Below, piece by piece: positions 37,140 through 46,905 of a DNA stretch of 64,000 nt. The translations under genes and the position numbers were made by a program. This stretch comes from Alphaproteobacteria bacterium (lineage in GTDB: Bacteria; Pseudomonadota; Alphaproteobacteria; Rhizobiales; Beijerinckiaceae): contig JAJPHH010000032.1 in NCBI GenBank assembly GCA_021325385.1, positions 1 through 64,000 of the forward strand, in the 5' to 3' direction. The notes beneath the pieces are model-generated. The model made no database searches and was not told where the DNA came from. It saw nothing but the letters and a program-made list of their open reading frames with translations. Positions within the stretch are counted from its first letter, which is position 1, and each line of letters starts with the position of its first letter.

Positions 37140-39734
37140 TTACTCTTGGCGCACAGGTTGGGGATGGCGCGGCTTGCCCATGAGAATTGGCTGGAAGAGA
37201 ACCGCGGCGGCCAGCGTGCAGACGAGAGACAAGGCGAGCAGCTTGCCCATGCTCGATGCGCCAGGATTGTCTGAAAACCACAGGCTGCCAAAGGCGGTCG
37301 CCGTGGTCAACGCGCTATAGATGACGGCGCGCGTCAGGCTGGTCTGGAGAAGGTGGGTCGTGCCGCCTCGCCAAGCCATGATGTAGTAGATTTTGAACGC
37401 GACGCCGACGCCGAGCAGCAACGGCAGGGCGATGATGTTGGCGAAATTGAACGGCATGCCGACCAAGACCATCAGCTCCAGGGTCACCACCCCGGCAAGC
37501 GCCAAAGGGATCAACGTCAAGAGCACGTCGCCGACCCGCCGCAGGACGAGCCAGAGCAGCACGGCGATGGAGGCGAAAGCCCAGAGCCCCGCTTCGACAA
37601 AAGCGTGGACGATCGTATCGCCAGCCTTGAGAATAGCGATCGGCCCCTCGGTCGCGTTCGGGACCACGGCCGTCACGGCGTTGGCGAAGCGACGCATGGC
37701 GGACATGTCGCTCAGGCTGGCCTTCGGCGCGATGGAAATGCGGGCGCGCCCGTCCGACGCAATCCAGCTGTCGACGATTCCAGCAGGCAGGCTCTGCTGC
37801 GTAACGGGCTCCGCTTTAAGCGAGTCCTGCAGCTCCTGCAGCGCGACGTTGAGAGGCCAGACGAAGGCCTGCTCGGCGCGCGCGCGCAGCCCCTGGTCGC
37901 CATGCGCGAGCTTGGCGAGACCAGCAGCGAGACGCCGCATGGCGTCCGCCCCGGGCCCTTTCTGATTGTCGGCCGCCTCGTTAAGCCTGTCGGCGCCCTC
38001 GTTCAGCGCGTCGACATTCTCCGCGTCGGTCGGCGGGGACTCGGCGTTCTTGGGCTCAAACGTGCTTTGGAGCTTGGCCGCGGCGTTCCGGATCAGCGGG
38101 ATCTTCTGCTCCTGATCGGCCGGAATGAAGTTCGTCAACGTCATAACGCCCGCGACTTCCGGGAGTTTCGCCAAGCGCGCCGCGATCGCATTGGCCTGGT
38201 CGAGGGAGGGGGCTAGCGCCTCGATTGAATTCGTCCCGAGCGTCGGATCGCGGCTGAGCTCGCGATAGGTAGCGACCGCCTCGCTATGCGGGTTCTGCAG
38301 GTCGATCGGATCAAAATCGAATTTCAGCCAGTAAAGCAGCGGCAAGCCGCAAATGACCACGAGGGCCGTCCCGGCGATGATCGGAATTCTACGCCGCAGC
38401 AGATATTCGTCGACCGGCGCGAGCGCGCTATAGCCGAGCGGCTCGGGCTCGCCGCCGGGATTAAAAAGGACGATGAGCGCCGGCAACATGGTGATCGCGG
38501 TGGCGAAGGCGATGATCATTCCGACGCCGGCGATCATTCCGAGTTCGGAGACGCCTCGATAGTCGGTCGGCAAGAAGGAGAGGAATCCAGCCGCGGTGGC
38601 GAAAGAGGCCAGCGTCAGCGGCGCGGCCACGTGCTCGCCGGCGCTCGAAATGGCGGTCTTCAAGTCCCCGAGGGCATGACGCTCAGCGCGGTAGCGGACG
38701 CTGAATTGGATGGCGAAATCGACGCCGATGCCGACGAAGAGCACGGCGAAATAAACCGAAATCAGATTGAAGGCGCCGACCATCAACAGGCCGAGCGCCG
38801 CGGTCAGCGAGAGGCCGACCAGCACATTTATGCTGAGCGCAATGATCAGCCTCGGCGATCGCAACGCCAACCAGAGAATGAAGACGACGATCGCCGCGGT
38901 GATCAGGCCGTTGCGCAGCGCGTTTTCCTTGATCGTCCCGAATTGCTCGTCGTTCATCACGACGGGACCTGTGAGACCGACGGTCGCCTGGTATTTGGGC
39001 GCGATCTCGTTGGCGATCCTGTGGATCGCCTCGATCGCCGCATGGCCAGGCTGGATGGCGTGGTAGTCCAGCTTGGGCCGGACTTCGATGAAGCCGCGCA
39101 ATTCGTTCGGCGCGGGCGGCTTGCCTTCGGCCAAGGCGCGCCACGAAAAGCTGGCCGGCCGCCCCTCGAGAACTTTGTCCAACGTGTCCGAGATCTTGTT
39201 CAACGGCGCGGCGAAATCGTCGAGCTTGAGGCGGTTGTCGTTCAAGCCCAACAGCGCGTCCTCGAGCCCGGCGATCAGCCCGCGCAGGCTGCGGTCCGTG
39301 GCGACGTCGTGGATCAGCGGTTCGCCCTGAATCAAGCCGTCGAGATTGCGGCGCAGCTGGTCCATCGGCAGGAATAGGAGGCCGTTTTGGGCGAAAAACG
39401 TGCTGCCGCCGACATTGTCTACGGATTCGAATTCGGCCTTGTCCTTGGCCAACGCCTCGGTCACCGCCGCGGTCGCGGCGCTGGCCAGCTCCGGCGTCGG
39501 CGCCTGGACGACCACGTCGATCAGCTCGAACCGCCGGAACGCGGTTTCGAAGGCGATCTCGGACTTCCGCCATTCGAGATTGCTTGGCAGCAGCGCGTTG
39601 ATGTCGGAATTGATGCGGAAATTAGAGGCCGCGTAGACGCCGCAGAGCAGGGCGAGAAGCAAGCCAACGAGGACGACGGCCCGGGCGTGATCGGCGCAAA
39701 AGCCGACAATGGAATGGACGATGCGCGTGAGCAT
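37140..39734 (-). CDS. hpnN: Hopanoid biosynthesis-associated RND transporter HpnN
   Basis: 864 aa MMPL/RND protein: HARAVVLVGLLLALLCGVYAASNFRINSDINALLPSNLEWRKSEIAFE...; beside hpnH. Confidence 0.92.
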   Translation of the reverse strand: MLTRIVHSIVGFCADHARAVVLVGLLLALLCGVYAASNFRINSDINALLPSNLEWRKSEIAFETAFRRFELIDVVVQAPTPELASAATAAVTEALAKDKAEFESVDNVGGSTFFAQNGLLFLPMDQLRRNLDGLIQGEPLIHDVATDRSLRGLIAGLEDALLGLNDNRLKLDDFAAPLNKISDTLDKVLEGRPASFSWRALAEGKPPAPNELRGFIEVRPKLDYHAIQPGHAAIEAIHRIANEIAPKYQATVGLTGPVVMNDEQFGTIKENALRNGLITAAIVVFILWLALRSPRLIIALSINVLVGLSLTAALGLLMVGAFNLISVYFAVLFVGIGVDFAIQFSVRYRAERHALGDLKTAISSAGEHVAAPLTLASFATAAGFLSFLPTDYRGVSELGMIAGVGMIIAFATAITMLPALIVLFNPGGEPEPLGYSALAPVDEYLLRRRIPIIAGTALVVICGLPLLYWLKFDFDPIDLQNPHSEAVATYRELSRDPTLGTNSIEALAPSLDQANAIAARLAKLPEVAGVMTLTNFIPADQEQKIPLIRNAAAKLQSTFEPKNAESPPTDAENVDALNEGADRLNEAADNQKGPGADAMRRLAAGLAKLAHGDQGLRARAEQAFVWPLNVALQELQDSLKAEPVTQQSLPAGIVDSWIASDGRARISIAPKASLSDMSAMRRFANAVTAVVPNATEGPIAILKAGDTIVHAFVEAGLWAFASIAVLLWLVLRRVGDVLLTLIPLALAGVVTLELMVLVGMPFNFANIIALPLLLGVGVAFKIYYIMAWRGGTTHLLQTSLTRAVIYSALTTATAFGSLWFSDNPGASSMGKLLALSLVCTLAAAVLFQPILMGKPRHPQPVRQE

Positions 39735-39780
39735 GCGGCGTTAGAGATATTCCGGCGCGCGGGCTTCTTGAACAAGAAAG

Positions 39781-39802
39781 GGCGGCGCCGCAAGGCGCCG
39801 CC
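39781..39802 (-). terminator. Hairpin downstream of hpnH
   Basis: GGCGGCGCC-gcaa-GGCGCCGCC, perfect 9-bp stem; on the minus strand followed by CTTTCTTGTT. Confidence 0.6.
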
Positions 39803-39838
39803 GACGGGCTGGCGAACTCGTCGCTGCGAACAGCTCGC

Positions 39839-41002
39839 TTATTGCGCCAAAGACGAGCTCTTCGCGGACGCCGACTTGGCTGGACCAGCTTTATTTTTCT
39901 CTTGAATATCAGCGAGCATCCGCTCGACATGGCGCGAGAAGACGTATTGCGCCTTCCGCTGCTTGTCGAGCGGGATTTCGGGGGCCATCGGTCCCGTCGT
40001 GCGCACGCCGCGAATAGCCGTCAGCATCGCCGACAGCGGATTCCTGACCGCCGCGTCCGCAGCCGTCGGCTCGTAGCCGCAATGGGCCATGCAATTGGCG
40101 CATTTTTCATACCGGCCGGTGCCGTAGGAATCCCAGTCGGTCGTCTCCATCAGCTCTTTGAAGGAGCCGACATAGCCTTCGCCAAGGAGATAGCAGGGCT
40201 TTTGCCAACCGAAGACGTTGCGGGTCGGCATGCCCCAGGGCGTGCAGAGATATTCCCGATTCCCGGCCAGGAAGTCCAAGAACAGGGTCGAATGCATGAA
40301 CCGCCACTTCTTGCCCTTTCCCAGGGCGAAGACCCGGCGGAACAGCTCTTTGGTCTTGCGGCGGTTGAGGAAGTGCTCTTGGTCGGGCGCCCGCTCATAG
40401 GCGTAGCCGGGCGATATGGAGACGCCGACGCCGAGCTCGGCGGCGAGGTCGAGAAAGGCGGCGATGTCCTCGGCCGGGTGGCCGTCGAAAATCGTGGCGT
40501 TCACATTCACCGCGAAGCCCTTGGCCTTGGCCTTCTTGATTGCAGCGACCGCTTTCTCGAATACGCCTTCCTGCGCCACGGCCGCGTCGTGCCGCTCCTT
40601 CAGCCCGTCGAGATGGACGGAGAAGAAGAGATAAGGCGAAGGCTCGAATAGGTGCAGCTTCTTTTCGAGAAGCAGCGCGTTGGTGCAGAGCGAGACGAAT
40701 TTCTTCCGCGCCACGATGCCTTTGACGATCTCGCCGATTTCACGGTGAATCAGCGGTTCGCCGCCGGGAATGGCGACCATCGGCGCGCCGCATTCATCGA
40801 CCGCGTCCAAGCATTCCTGGACGGAGAGGCGCTGGTTGAGGATCGGATCAGGGTAATCGATCTTGCCGCAACCAGGGCAAGCCAGATTGCAGCGAAACAA
40901 CGGCTCCAGCATCAGAACGAGCGGGTAGCGCTTACGGCCGGCGAGCCGCTGCCTAAGGATGTAAGCGCCGATCTTTATTTCTTTGAGGAACGGTATCGTC
41001 AT
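39839..41002 (-). CDS. hpnH: Adenosyl-hopene transferase HpnH (radical SAM)
   Basis: MTIPFLKEIKIGAYILRQRLAGRKRYPLVLMLEPLFRCNLACPGCGKIDYPDPILNQRLS (CNLACPGC cluster). Start placed at 41002. Confidence 0.96.
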   Translation of the reverse strand: MTIPFLKEIKIGAYILRQRLAGRKRYPLVLMLEPLFRCNLACPGCGKIDYPDPILNQRLSVQECLDAVDECGAPMVAIPGGEPLIHREIGEIVKGIVARKKFVSLCTNALLLEKKLHLFEPSPYLFFSVHLDGLKERHDAAVAQEGVFEKAVAAIKKAKAKGFAVNVNATIFDGHPAEDIAAFLDLAAELGVGVSISPGYAYERAPDQEHFLNRRKTKELFRRVFALGKGKKWRFMHSTLFLDFLAGNREYLCTPWGMPTRNVFGWQKPCYLLGEGYVGSFKELMETTDWDSYGTGRYEKCANCMAHCGYEPTAADAAVRNPLSAMLTAIRGVRTTGPMAPEIPLDKQRKAQYVFSRHVERMLADIQEKNKAGPAKSASAKSSSLAQ

Positions 41003-41052
41003 GGCGATCCTTTGATCCGACGGCTGCGCCGAATTTGCAAGCGAGGAAACCG

Positions 41053-42090
41053 TTAGGCCCGCGCCAGTTCCGGCGGCAAGCGAAATTCGACAGTCTCCTG
41101 ACGCCCATCCAGGGTCGAAACTTCGGCAGGGCCAAGGCGCTTGAGCCAATCGACGACGCCCTGCACCAGCTCCTCGGGCGCCGAGGCGCCCGCCGTGACG
41201 CCCACCGCGCGGGCGTTCTCGATCCATTCGCGGCGCAGCTCGCTGCTGTCGCCGATCAGGTAGCTGGGCGCCCCCATCTGCCGGCCGATTTCTCGTAACT
41301 GATTGGAGTTCGAGCTATTTTTGGCTCCGACCACGAGGATCACGTCGACCATCTTGCTGAGCTCGCGCACGGCGGTTTGGCGGTTTTGCGTCGCATAGCA
41401 AATATCGCGGGTGTCGGGGCCAGCCAAATTTGAAAACTTTCGCCGCAAGGCGGCGATCACGGCCCGCGTGTCGTCCACGCTGAGCGTGGTCTGGGTGACA
41501 TAGCCGACCGGCGCATCGCTGGGAATGTTCAATTTTTCGACATCGCCCTCGTTCTGAACGAGGGCGACCGGCGCCGGGACTTGCCCCAACGTGCCCTCGA
41601 CCTCGGGATGTCCGGCATGGCCGATTAGCACCAAAGCGCGTCCTTCCCTGAAGTGTCGCCTCGCCTGCAAATGGACCTTCGCGACGAGCGGGCAGGTGGC
41701 GTCGTGCACAATGAGGTTGCGAGCGCCGGCTTCTTTTTCGACGCGCTTCGGCACGCCGTGAGCGCTGAATATCGTCACAGCCCCTTCCGGAATTTCGGAT
41801 AGCTGTTCGACGAAGCGAGCGCCTTTTGCTCTGAGACCGTCGACGACGTGCTTGTTGTGAACGATCTCGTGACGGACATAAACTGGCGCGTCGTATTTCT
41901 CGAGCGCGCGCTCGACCGTCTCGATCGCGCGAACGACGCCCGCGCAGAATCCCCGCGGCTGGGCGAGGATGATCTGCAGCGGCCTGCGTCGTCGGGGGAG
42001 AGGCCGGCGGCGCATAGCAACGCTGCCCTGGCTTAGGTCAGCCTCGGCGCGGGGTCGTAAGTCTCTCGGGCCCTCGATGCGATCGAGCAT
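41053..42090 (-). CDS. ispH: 4-hydroxy-3-methylbut-2-enyl diphosphate reductase
   Basis: [51 protein letters not shown]...; [12 protein letters not shown]. Confidence 0.96.
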   Translation of the reverse strand: MLDRIEGPRDLRPRAEADLSQGSVAMRRRPLPRRRRPLQIILAQPRGFCAGVVRAIETVERALEKYDAPVYVRHEIVHNKHVVDGLRAKGARFVEQLSEIPEGAVTIFSAHGVPKRVEKEAGARNLIVHDATCPLVAKVHLQARRHFREGRALVLIGHAGHPEVEGTLGQVPAPVALVQNEGDVEKLNIPSDAPVGYVTQTTLSVDDTRAVIAALRRKFSNLAGPDTRDICYATQNRQTAVRELSKMVDVILVVGAKNSSNSNQLREIGRQMGAPSYLIGDSSELRREWIENARAVGVTAGASAPEELVQGVVDWLKRLGPAEVSTLDGRQETVEFRLPPELARA

Positions 42091-42548
42091 GCGGCGTTCC
42101 CCTTTTTCGAAGCAGAGAGCGCTTAAAATTCTGCTTTACCGAGTCGTAACTGCTCGAGGGCGTCGCCCACCCAACCGTTTTCAACATTCAACCGCCAAGC
42201 CGGGTCGAAGGTTCCAAATAACCATGGAAGTCTGGTGAAACACAACTCGGCGGGACGCCTTCAGGAAATTCGCTTCGGAAGCGACGGACGGATTGCCCAA
42301 AACGCCGCCTCCTGCGAGGATGCCATATAAAAGAATCGCAAGGGGCCAGATCGTGTCTTCCCGCTTCTTTCGGCGCGGGACCTATTTCGCGCCTATCCTG
42401 CCCTCTACCAGTCCGGATTGCGTCTGGATCGGCGGCCCCTTGTGGTAAAGGGAGAACAATTTGCGACCCGCTTGACCGCCTGACATGAGGCTGAAATTGG
42501 CGGTGCCGCCCCGTCTTTGCGATTTCAAAAGAATAGTGGGTCAGGATT

Positions 42549-42698
42549 ATGAATAGTTGCGGCGGTACGGGTATTTTCATTCTCGAGACAGACATAATGG
42601 GACCGAGCGGAACGATATCCGCCGAAAATTTGGGGCGCATGACTCGGGCTTTTGAAGCAGAGGAGAGCGTTGCGTCGGCGATGCGGGGCCTTCGCTGA
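42549..42698 (+). CDS. 49-aa upstream ORF overlapping the hpnG start (absent from ORF track)
   Basis: MNSCGGTGIFILETDIMGPSGTISAENLGRMTRAFEAEESVASAMRGLR*; its TGA overlaps the hpnG ATG (TGATG); CAGGA lies upstream of its ATG. Confidence 0.35.
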   Translation: MNSCGGTGIFILETDIMGPSGTISAENLGRMTRAFEAEESVASAMRGLR

Positions 42699-43570
42699 TG
42701 TCGCTCATTGTCGTCACCGGACTGGCCGCGGAGGCGCGCATCGCCGTCGCCAAAGACGCGGCGATTATTGGCGCGGGGCGGGCCAATCGCCTCTTTCGGG
42801 ATCTTGAAGCGGCGATCGCCGCCGGCGCGCGGCGGCTCCTGAGCTTCGGCATAGCCGGCGCGCTCGTTCCGCAATTGCAGCCCGGCGATCTGATCGTCGC
42901 GCACGGCGTGCGCGACGGCGAGAACAACTTTTCTTGCGATCCCGATTGGCGCGCCGCGATCCACAAACGCCTCCAGCGCCCCTTGTCCTGGCGCGCCGAC
43001 GCGCCGGCTCCGGCCGAGAAGCCGGCGTCGGCTTTGCTCCGCTTTGGCCGCAATATCGGCTGGCGACCAATCCCAGACGCGGCGGGCGGATTTCCCATCG
43101 CGCAAATCGCCGGCGCGGAAACTCCGGTCGCCGACAGAATCGGCAAGGCTGCGCTGTTCGCCGCGACGGGCGCGGTCGCTGTCGACATGGAATCGATGAT
43201 CGTCGCGCGCGTGGCGCGGCGTTACGGATTGCCGTTCGCTATATTGCGCGTGATCGCCGATCCGGCGCACCGCTCTCTTCCGAGCGCGGCGCTGGTGACG
43301 ATGCGTCCGGACGGCGAGGTTGACATGGCCGGCGTGTTCAGCGCGCTAAGCCGCAATCCGCGCCAGATCGCGACGTTGGCCCACCTTGCGGTTGACGCCC
43401 GTCGCGCTTTCGCCGCGCTGGCGCGGGCTCGCGCCATGCTCGGCGCGGATTTCGCCAGCCTCGAACTCGAAGAGGTCTCGGCCGATTGGCGCGGGGCGGC
43501 GCCAGCCCGGCGATCGCATAGCGCAGTCTTGGCGGCGGCGATCCGCGCTTACGCGCATGACTGGGCGTGA
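42698..43570 (+). CDS. hpnG: Hopanoid-associated phosphorylase HpnG
   Basis: MSLIVVTGLAAEARIA...GAGRANRLFRDLEAAIAAGARRLLSFGIAGALVPQLQPGDLIVA...AVDMESMIVARVA; nucleoside phosphorylase fold, opposite hpnH/ispH. Confidence 0.9.
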   Translation: MSLIVVTGLAAEARIAVAKDAAIIGAGRANRLFRDLEAAIAAGARRLLSFGIAGALVPQLQPGDLIVAHGVRDGENNFSCDPDWRAAIHKRLQRPLSWRADAPAPAEKPASALLRFGRNIGWRPIPDAAGGFPIAQIAGAETPVADRIGKAALFAATGAVAVDMESMIVARVARRYGLPFAILRVIADPAHRSLPSAALVTMRPDGEVDMAGVFSALSRNPRQIATLAHLAVDARRAFAALARARAMLGADFASLELEEVSADWRGAAPARRSHSAVLAAAIRAYAHDWA

Positions 43571-43769
43571 CGCCACGGATCAGCTGAGAGACCTCGCGCG
43601 AGCGAATCCCGAAATTTCGTAATCGGTCCAGGCATGCCGGCCGTGCGCGGCCAGACGGGAACCGCGCGGAGCGAGCCGCGTTGAACGGCGCGCGCCGGGC
43701 GGGACCTTCGATTCGCTGGCGGCGTGGGGCGAGGGCCAGAGCCGCTCGTCATCCCTGGAGGTTGAGTCC

Positions 43770-44276
43770 ATGCTGTTTCGCTCCTCGGCTTTGAACGCCT
43801 CGGCTTTCGCTGGCGCGCTGCTGGCCGCCTTGATCGTCGCGGCGCCCGCGTCCAGCTTCGCCCAGACCGGTCCCTTCGCGAATCTCGAGGGCGCCTGGGC
43901 CGGAAGCGGCACAATCCTAACCAATGACGGTCGTAGCGAGCGCATCCGCTGTCGTGCGGAATATTTCGTTTCGCCCAGCGGAAGCAATCTCGATCAGCAA
44001 CTGCGCTGCGCAAGCCCCGGCTATCGCTTCGACGTCAATAGTGGACTGGTTCGTCAACCCAATGGCGAAATCTTGGGCCGGTGGACGGAAACGAACCGTA
44101 ACGCAACCGGCAGCGTCAGCGCGCGCGAGCGGGGCGACGTCATTGAAGCGCTCATCACCGGGCCGAGCTTCACCGCAAATATGACCCTGGCCACCCGCGG
44201 CGACGGCCAAACCGTGGAGATCGTTCCGAACGGCTCGGAGATCCGGTCAGTTTCGGTAGAGTTGCATCGCGAGTGA
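43770..44276 (+). CDS. Secreted hypothetical protein
   Basis: Signal peptide (…GALLAALIVAAPASSFAQTG), then FANLEGAWAGSGTILTNDGRSERIRCRAEYFVSPSGSNLDQQLRCASPGYRFDV. Confidence 0.72.
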   Translation: MLFRSSALNASAFAGALLAALIVAAPASSFAQTGPFANLEGAWAGSGTILTNDGRSERIRCRAEYFVSPSGSNLDQQLRCASPGYRFDVNSGLVRQPNGEILGRWTETNRNATGSVSARERGDVIEALITGPSFTANMTLATRGDGQTVEIVPNGSEIRSVSVELHRE

Positions 44277-44675
44277 GAGGCGCGTTGAGTTCGCGGGCTC
44301 CCCTTTCGAGACGTCGGGACGCCGCCGCGTGGTCCTTCAAGATCTAAACGCGCAGGCCGAGCTGCGATGGGTTTCTTATGTACGAACGCCGCTAATTATA
44401 GCGCTGTCCGACCAGACGGAGGCGCAGGAGCGCCAAACGCGCCCTATCCGGCATGCCATCGCCGTGCTCGGCGTCAATCCCTAGCCGCTTCGCGGTCGCC
44501 TCGCCAAAGTAAGCTCGGAGCACATTCTCGTCGTCACCCGCAAGGGCCGAAACGAAGTGAAGGACCCGCCATAGCGGCGCGCAGGCGGACGTACTTTCGC
44601 GCGAACGTTCGTGGCGGTATGGCGGGCTGACGGCGATCGGCCGGCGTAGCGCCGCAGTCCTGGTCGGAAACCGCT

Positions 44676-45731
44676 CTAGGCCGAGGCGGAATGCGCGACA
44701 ATCGGCTGGGCGGCGTTCAGCAGGCTGTCGCTCTCTCCGCTAATCCTTCTCATCGGCCAGATATCCTGCGCTAGGTCGCTCGGATAGAGATGCGCGAAAT
44801 CGCTCATCCGACCGAGCAGAGCTTCGCCGAGCCGAGCGCCGAGACTCTTTAGGTCGGTTTGATAGCAGGTCAGAGCCGGGGCAAGATACTTGCAGTGCGG
44901 CGCATAGAGAAAGCCGGTAATCGCGATATCCGCGCCCGGCCGGATCCCCGCCTCATTGAGCCGCCGATAGAGTCCAATCGCCGTATCGACATTGACGAGA
45001 ATGATCGCGGTTGGCCGCGGCGACGCTGCGATGACTTGGTCGCCTAGCGCGTAGCCCCCGGCCTCGGTTGATTCGGCGCGCATCAGCGCGCCATGGCAAC
45101 CGTCGCGACGCGCGATCGCCTCGCTGAAGGCTTTGGCGGACACGTAGCCGTAATTGACTTCGCTCGCCGGCAAGGCCATCGCGATCCGCTTATGGCCGAG
45201 ATCGGCGAGATGGCGAACCGCGTCCTCCGCCATACCCTCCAAGTCCAAATCGATCCAGGGCTGCGCGCCGCCCGACCTGCTGCGGCCAAAGGTGACGAAG
45301 GGCATTTTGCGCGCGATCAGATAATCGATGCGCGGATCGACGCGCTGCGTGTCGGCGATAATGAGACCGTCGACGATTCGCCGGGCGACCACGCGTTTCG
45401 TATAGGCCAAGGCGTCCTCTTCAGGGCCGCATAGCAAAAGGACAAGGTCGAGGTTGCGCGCGCCTAAAAAGCCGCGCAAGCCGTCGACCACCTCCATGAA
45501 AATCGTGTCGCCGAGCGCCTTCTTGTCGCTGGTGGGGATCATCATGCCGATCATTCCGGTCACGCCGCGGCGCAACGAGCGACCGGACTGAGTCGGCGCG
45601 TAGCCGAGCCGCTCGGCGGCTTCGAGCACGCGAGCCCGCGTCTGCGGATTGACGTCGGCCTTGCCGTTCAGCGCGCGCGAAACTGTACCGATCGAAATAT
45701 TGAGATGGCGGGCGAGTTCGCGGATGCCCAT
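44676..45731 (-). CDS. LacI-family transcriptional regulator
   Basis: MGIRELARHLNISIGTVSRALNGKADVNPQTRARVLEAAERLGYAPTQSGRSLRRG. Confidence 0.95.
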   Translation of the reverse strand: MGIRELARHLNISIGTVSRALNGKADVNPQTRARVLEAAERLGYAPTQSGRSLRRGVTGMIGMMIPTSDKKALGDTIFMEVVDGLRGFLGARNLDLVLLLCGPEEDALAYTKRVVARRIVDGLIIADTQRVDPRIDYLIARKMPFVTFGRSRSGGAQPWIDLDLEGMAEDAVRHLADLGHKRIAMALPASEVNYGYVSAKAFSEAIARRDGCHGALMRAESTEAGGYALGDQVIAASPRPTAIILVNVDTAIGLYRRLNEAGIRPGADIAITGFLYAPHCKYLAPALTCYQTDLKSLGARLGEALLGRMSDFAHLYPSDLAQDIWPMRRISGESDSLLNAAQPIVAHSASA

Positions 45732-45787
45732 GACCTGCCTCGGAACGCCTTTTCAGAATAGGGGAGACAACGCCGCAGCGCAAAGAA

Positions 45788-45832
45788 TTGACATTAAAAA
45801 CGTTACGGTCTACCGTCGTAAACGTTACGGTC
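45788..45832 (+). promoter_or_regulatory. Promoter with tandem LacI-type operator candidates
   Basis: TTGACA at 45788-45793. AAACGTTACGGTC occurs twice as an exact direct repeat (45798-45810 and 45820-45832), offset 22 bp, between the divergent lacI-type and oxidoreductase genes. Confidence 0.65.
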
Positions 45833-45873
45833 GTGCGTTCGTAAGAAACGCCGGCCGCCCAGGAGGCCGCGCC

Positions 45874-46905
45874 GTGAGGGAATTGCGAGCGATCGCCGTC
45901 GGTTGCGGGGCGATGAGCGCGGCCTGGCTCCGCGCCGCCGCGCAGATCGACGGCCTCGAGATCGTCGGTCTCGCGGATCTCGATCGCGAACGCGCCGCCG
46001 CAAAGGCCGCGGAGCTCCAGCTTGACGTACCCGTCGCCGCGGACGCGGTCGAATTGATCGACCGCTTGAAACCCGACCTCGTCTTCGACATCGTCGTCCC
46101 CGAGGCGCGGCGCGACATTGTCCTGGCGGCCTTGCGCCGTGGCTGCCACGTGCTCAGTGAAAAGCCGCTCGCCGACACCCTCGACCGCGCCAAGGAGCTC
46201 GTCGCCGCCGCCAAGGCCGCCGGCAAAATTCACGCTATCATCCAGAACCGCCGCTATTTTCCCGGCACGCGGCGCGCGCGGCGCTTCGCCATGAGCGGGG
46301 CGATTGGTCCGCTGACCGCTCTGCACTGTGATTTCTTCGTCGGTCCCCATTTCGGCGGCTTTCGCGAGCAGATGGACCATGTGCTGCTGATCGACATGGC
46401 TATTCACACGTTCGATCTTGCGCGGACGATCGCCGGCGCGACGCCAGTCGCCGTTTATTGCCAGGAAAGCAATCCGCCAAATTCTTGGTTCAAGCACGGC
46501 GGCGCGGCCAATGCGATCTTCGAATTCGCCGACGGAATGATCTTCACTTATCGGGGCTCATGGTGCGCGGAAGGGCTGCGCACGAGCTGGCAGGGCGCGT
46601 GGCGGCTGATCGGCACAAGAGGGACGCTGACCTGGGACGGCGAGGAGGAATTTCGCGCCGAACGGCCGACGGATTCGGACGAGCTCATTCGCAAGGTCGA
46701 ACCCGTTCCAATCCCGCCGCTCGATCCCGCAGACGCGGTCGGCGGCCATGCCGGCGTCATGCGCGACTTCATCGCCGCCTTGCGCGGCGGAAGCGAGCCC
46801 GAGACGGTCTCGCGCGATAATATCAAAAGCCTCGCAATGTGCTTTGCCGCGATCGAAAGCGCGACGACGGGAAAGCGCACGCTTCTCGATTTTGAAAGGC
46901 CTTGA
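45874..46905 (+). CDS. Gfo/Idh/MocA family oxidoreductase
   Basis: AIAVGCGAMSAAWLRAAAQIDGLEIVGLADLDRERA...CHVLSEKPLADTLDRAKELV; GTG start with AGGAGG upstream. Confidence 0.92.
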   Translation: MRELRAIAVGCGAMSAAWLRAAAQIDGLEIVGLADLDRERAAAKAAELQLDVPVAADAVELIDRLKPDLVFDIVVPEARRDIVLAALRRGCHVLSEKPLADTLDRAKELVAAAKAAGKIHAIIQNRRYFPGTRRARRFAMSGAIGPLTALHCDFFVGPHFGGFREQMDHVLLIDMAIHTFDLARTIAGATPVAVYCQESNPPNSWFKHGGAANAIFEFADGMIFTYRGSWCAEGLRTSWQGAWRLIGTRGTLTWDGEEEFRAERPTDSDELIRKVEPVPIPPLDPADAVGGHAGVMRDFIAALRGGSEPETVSRDNIKSLAMCFAAIESATTGKRTLLDFERP

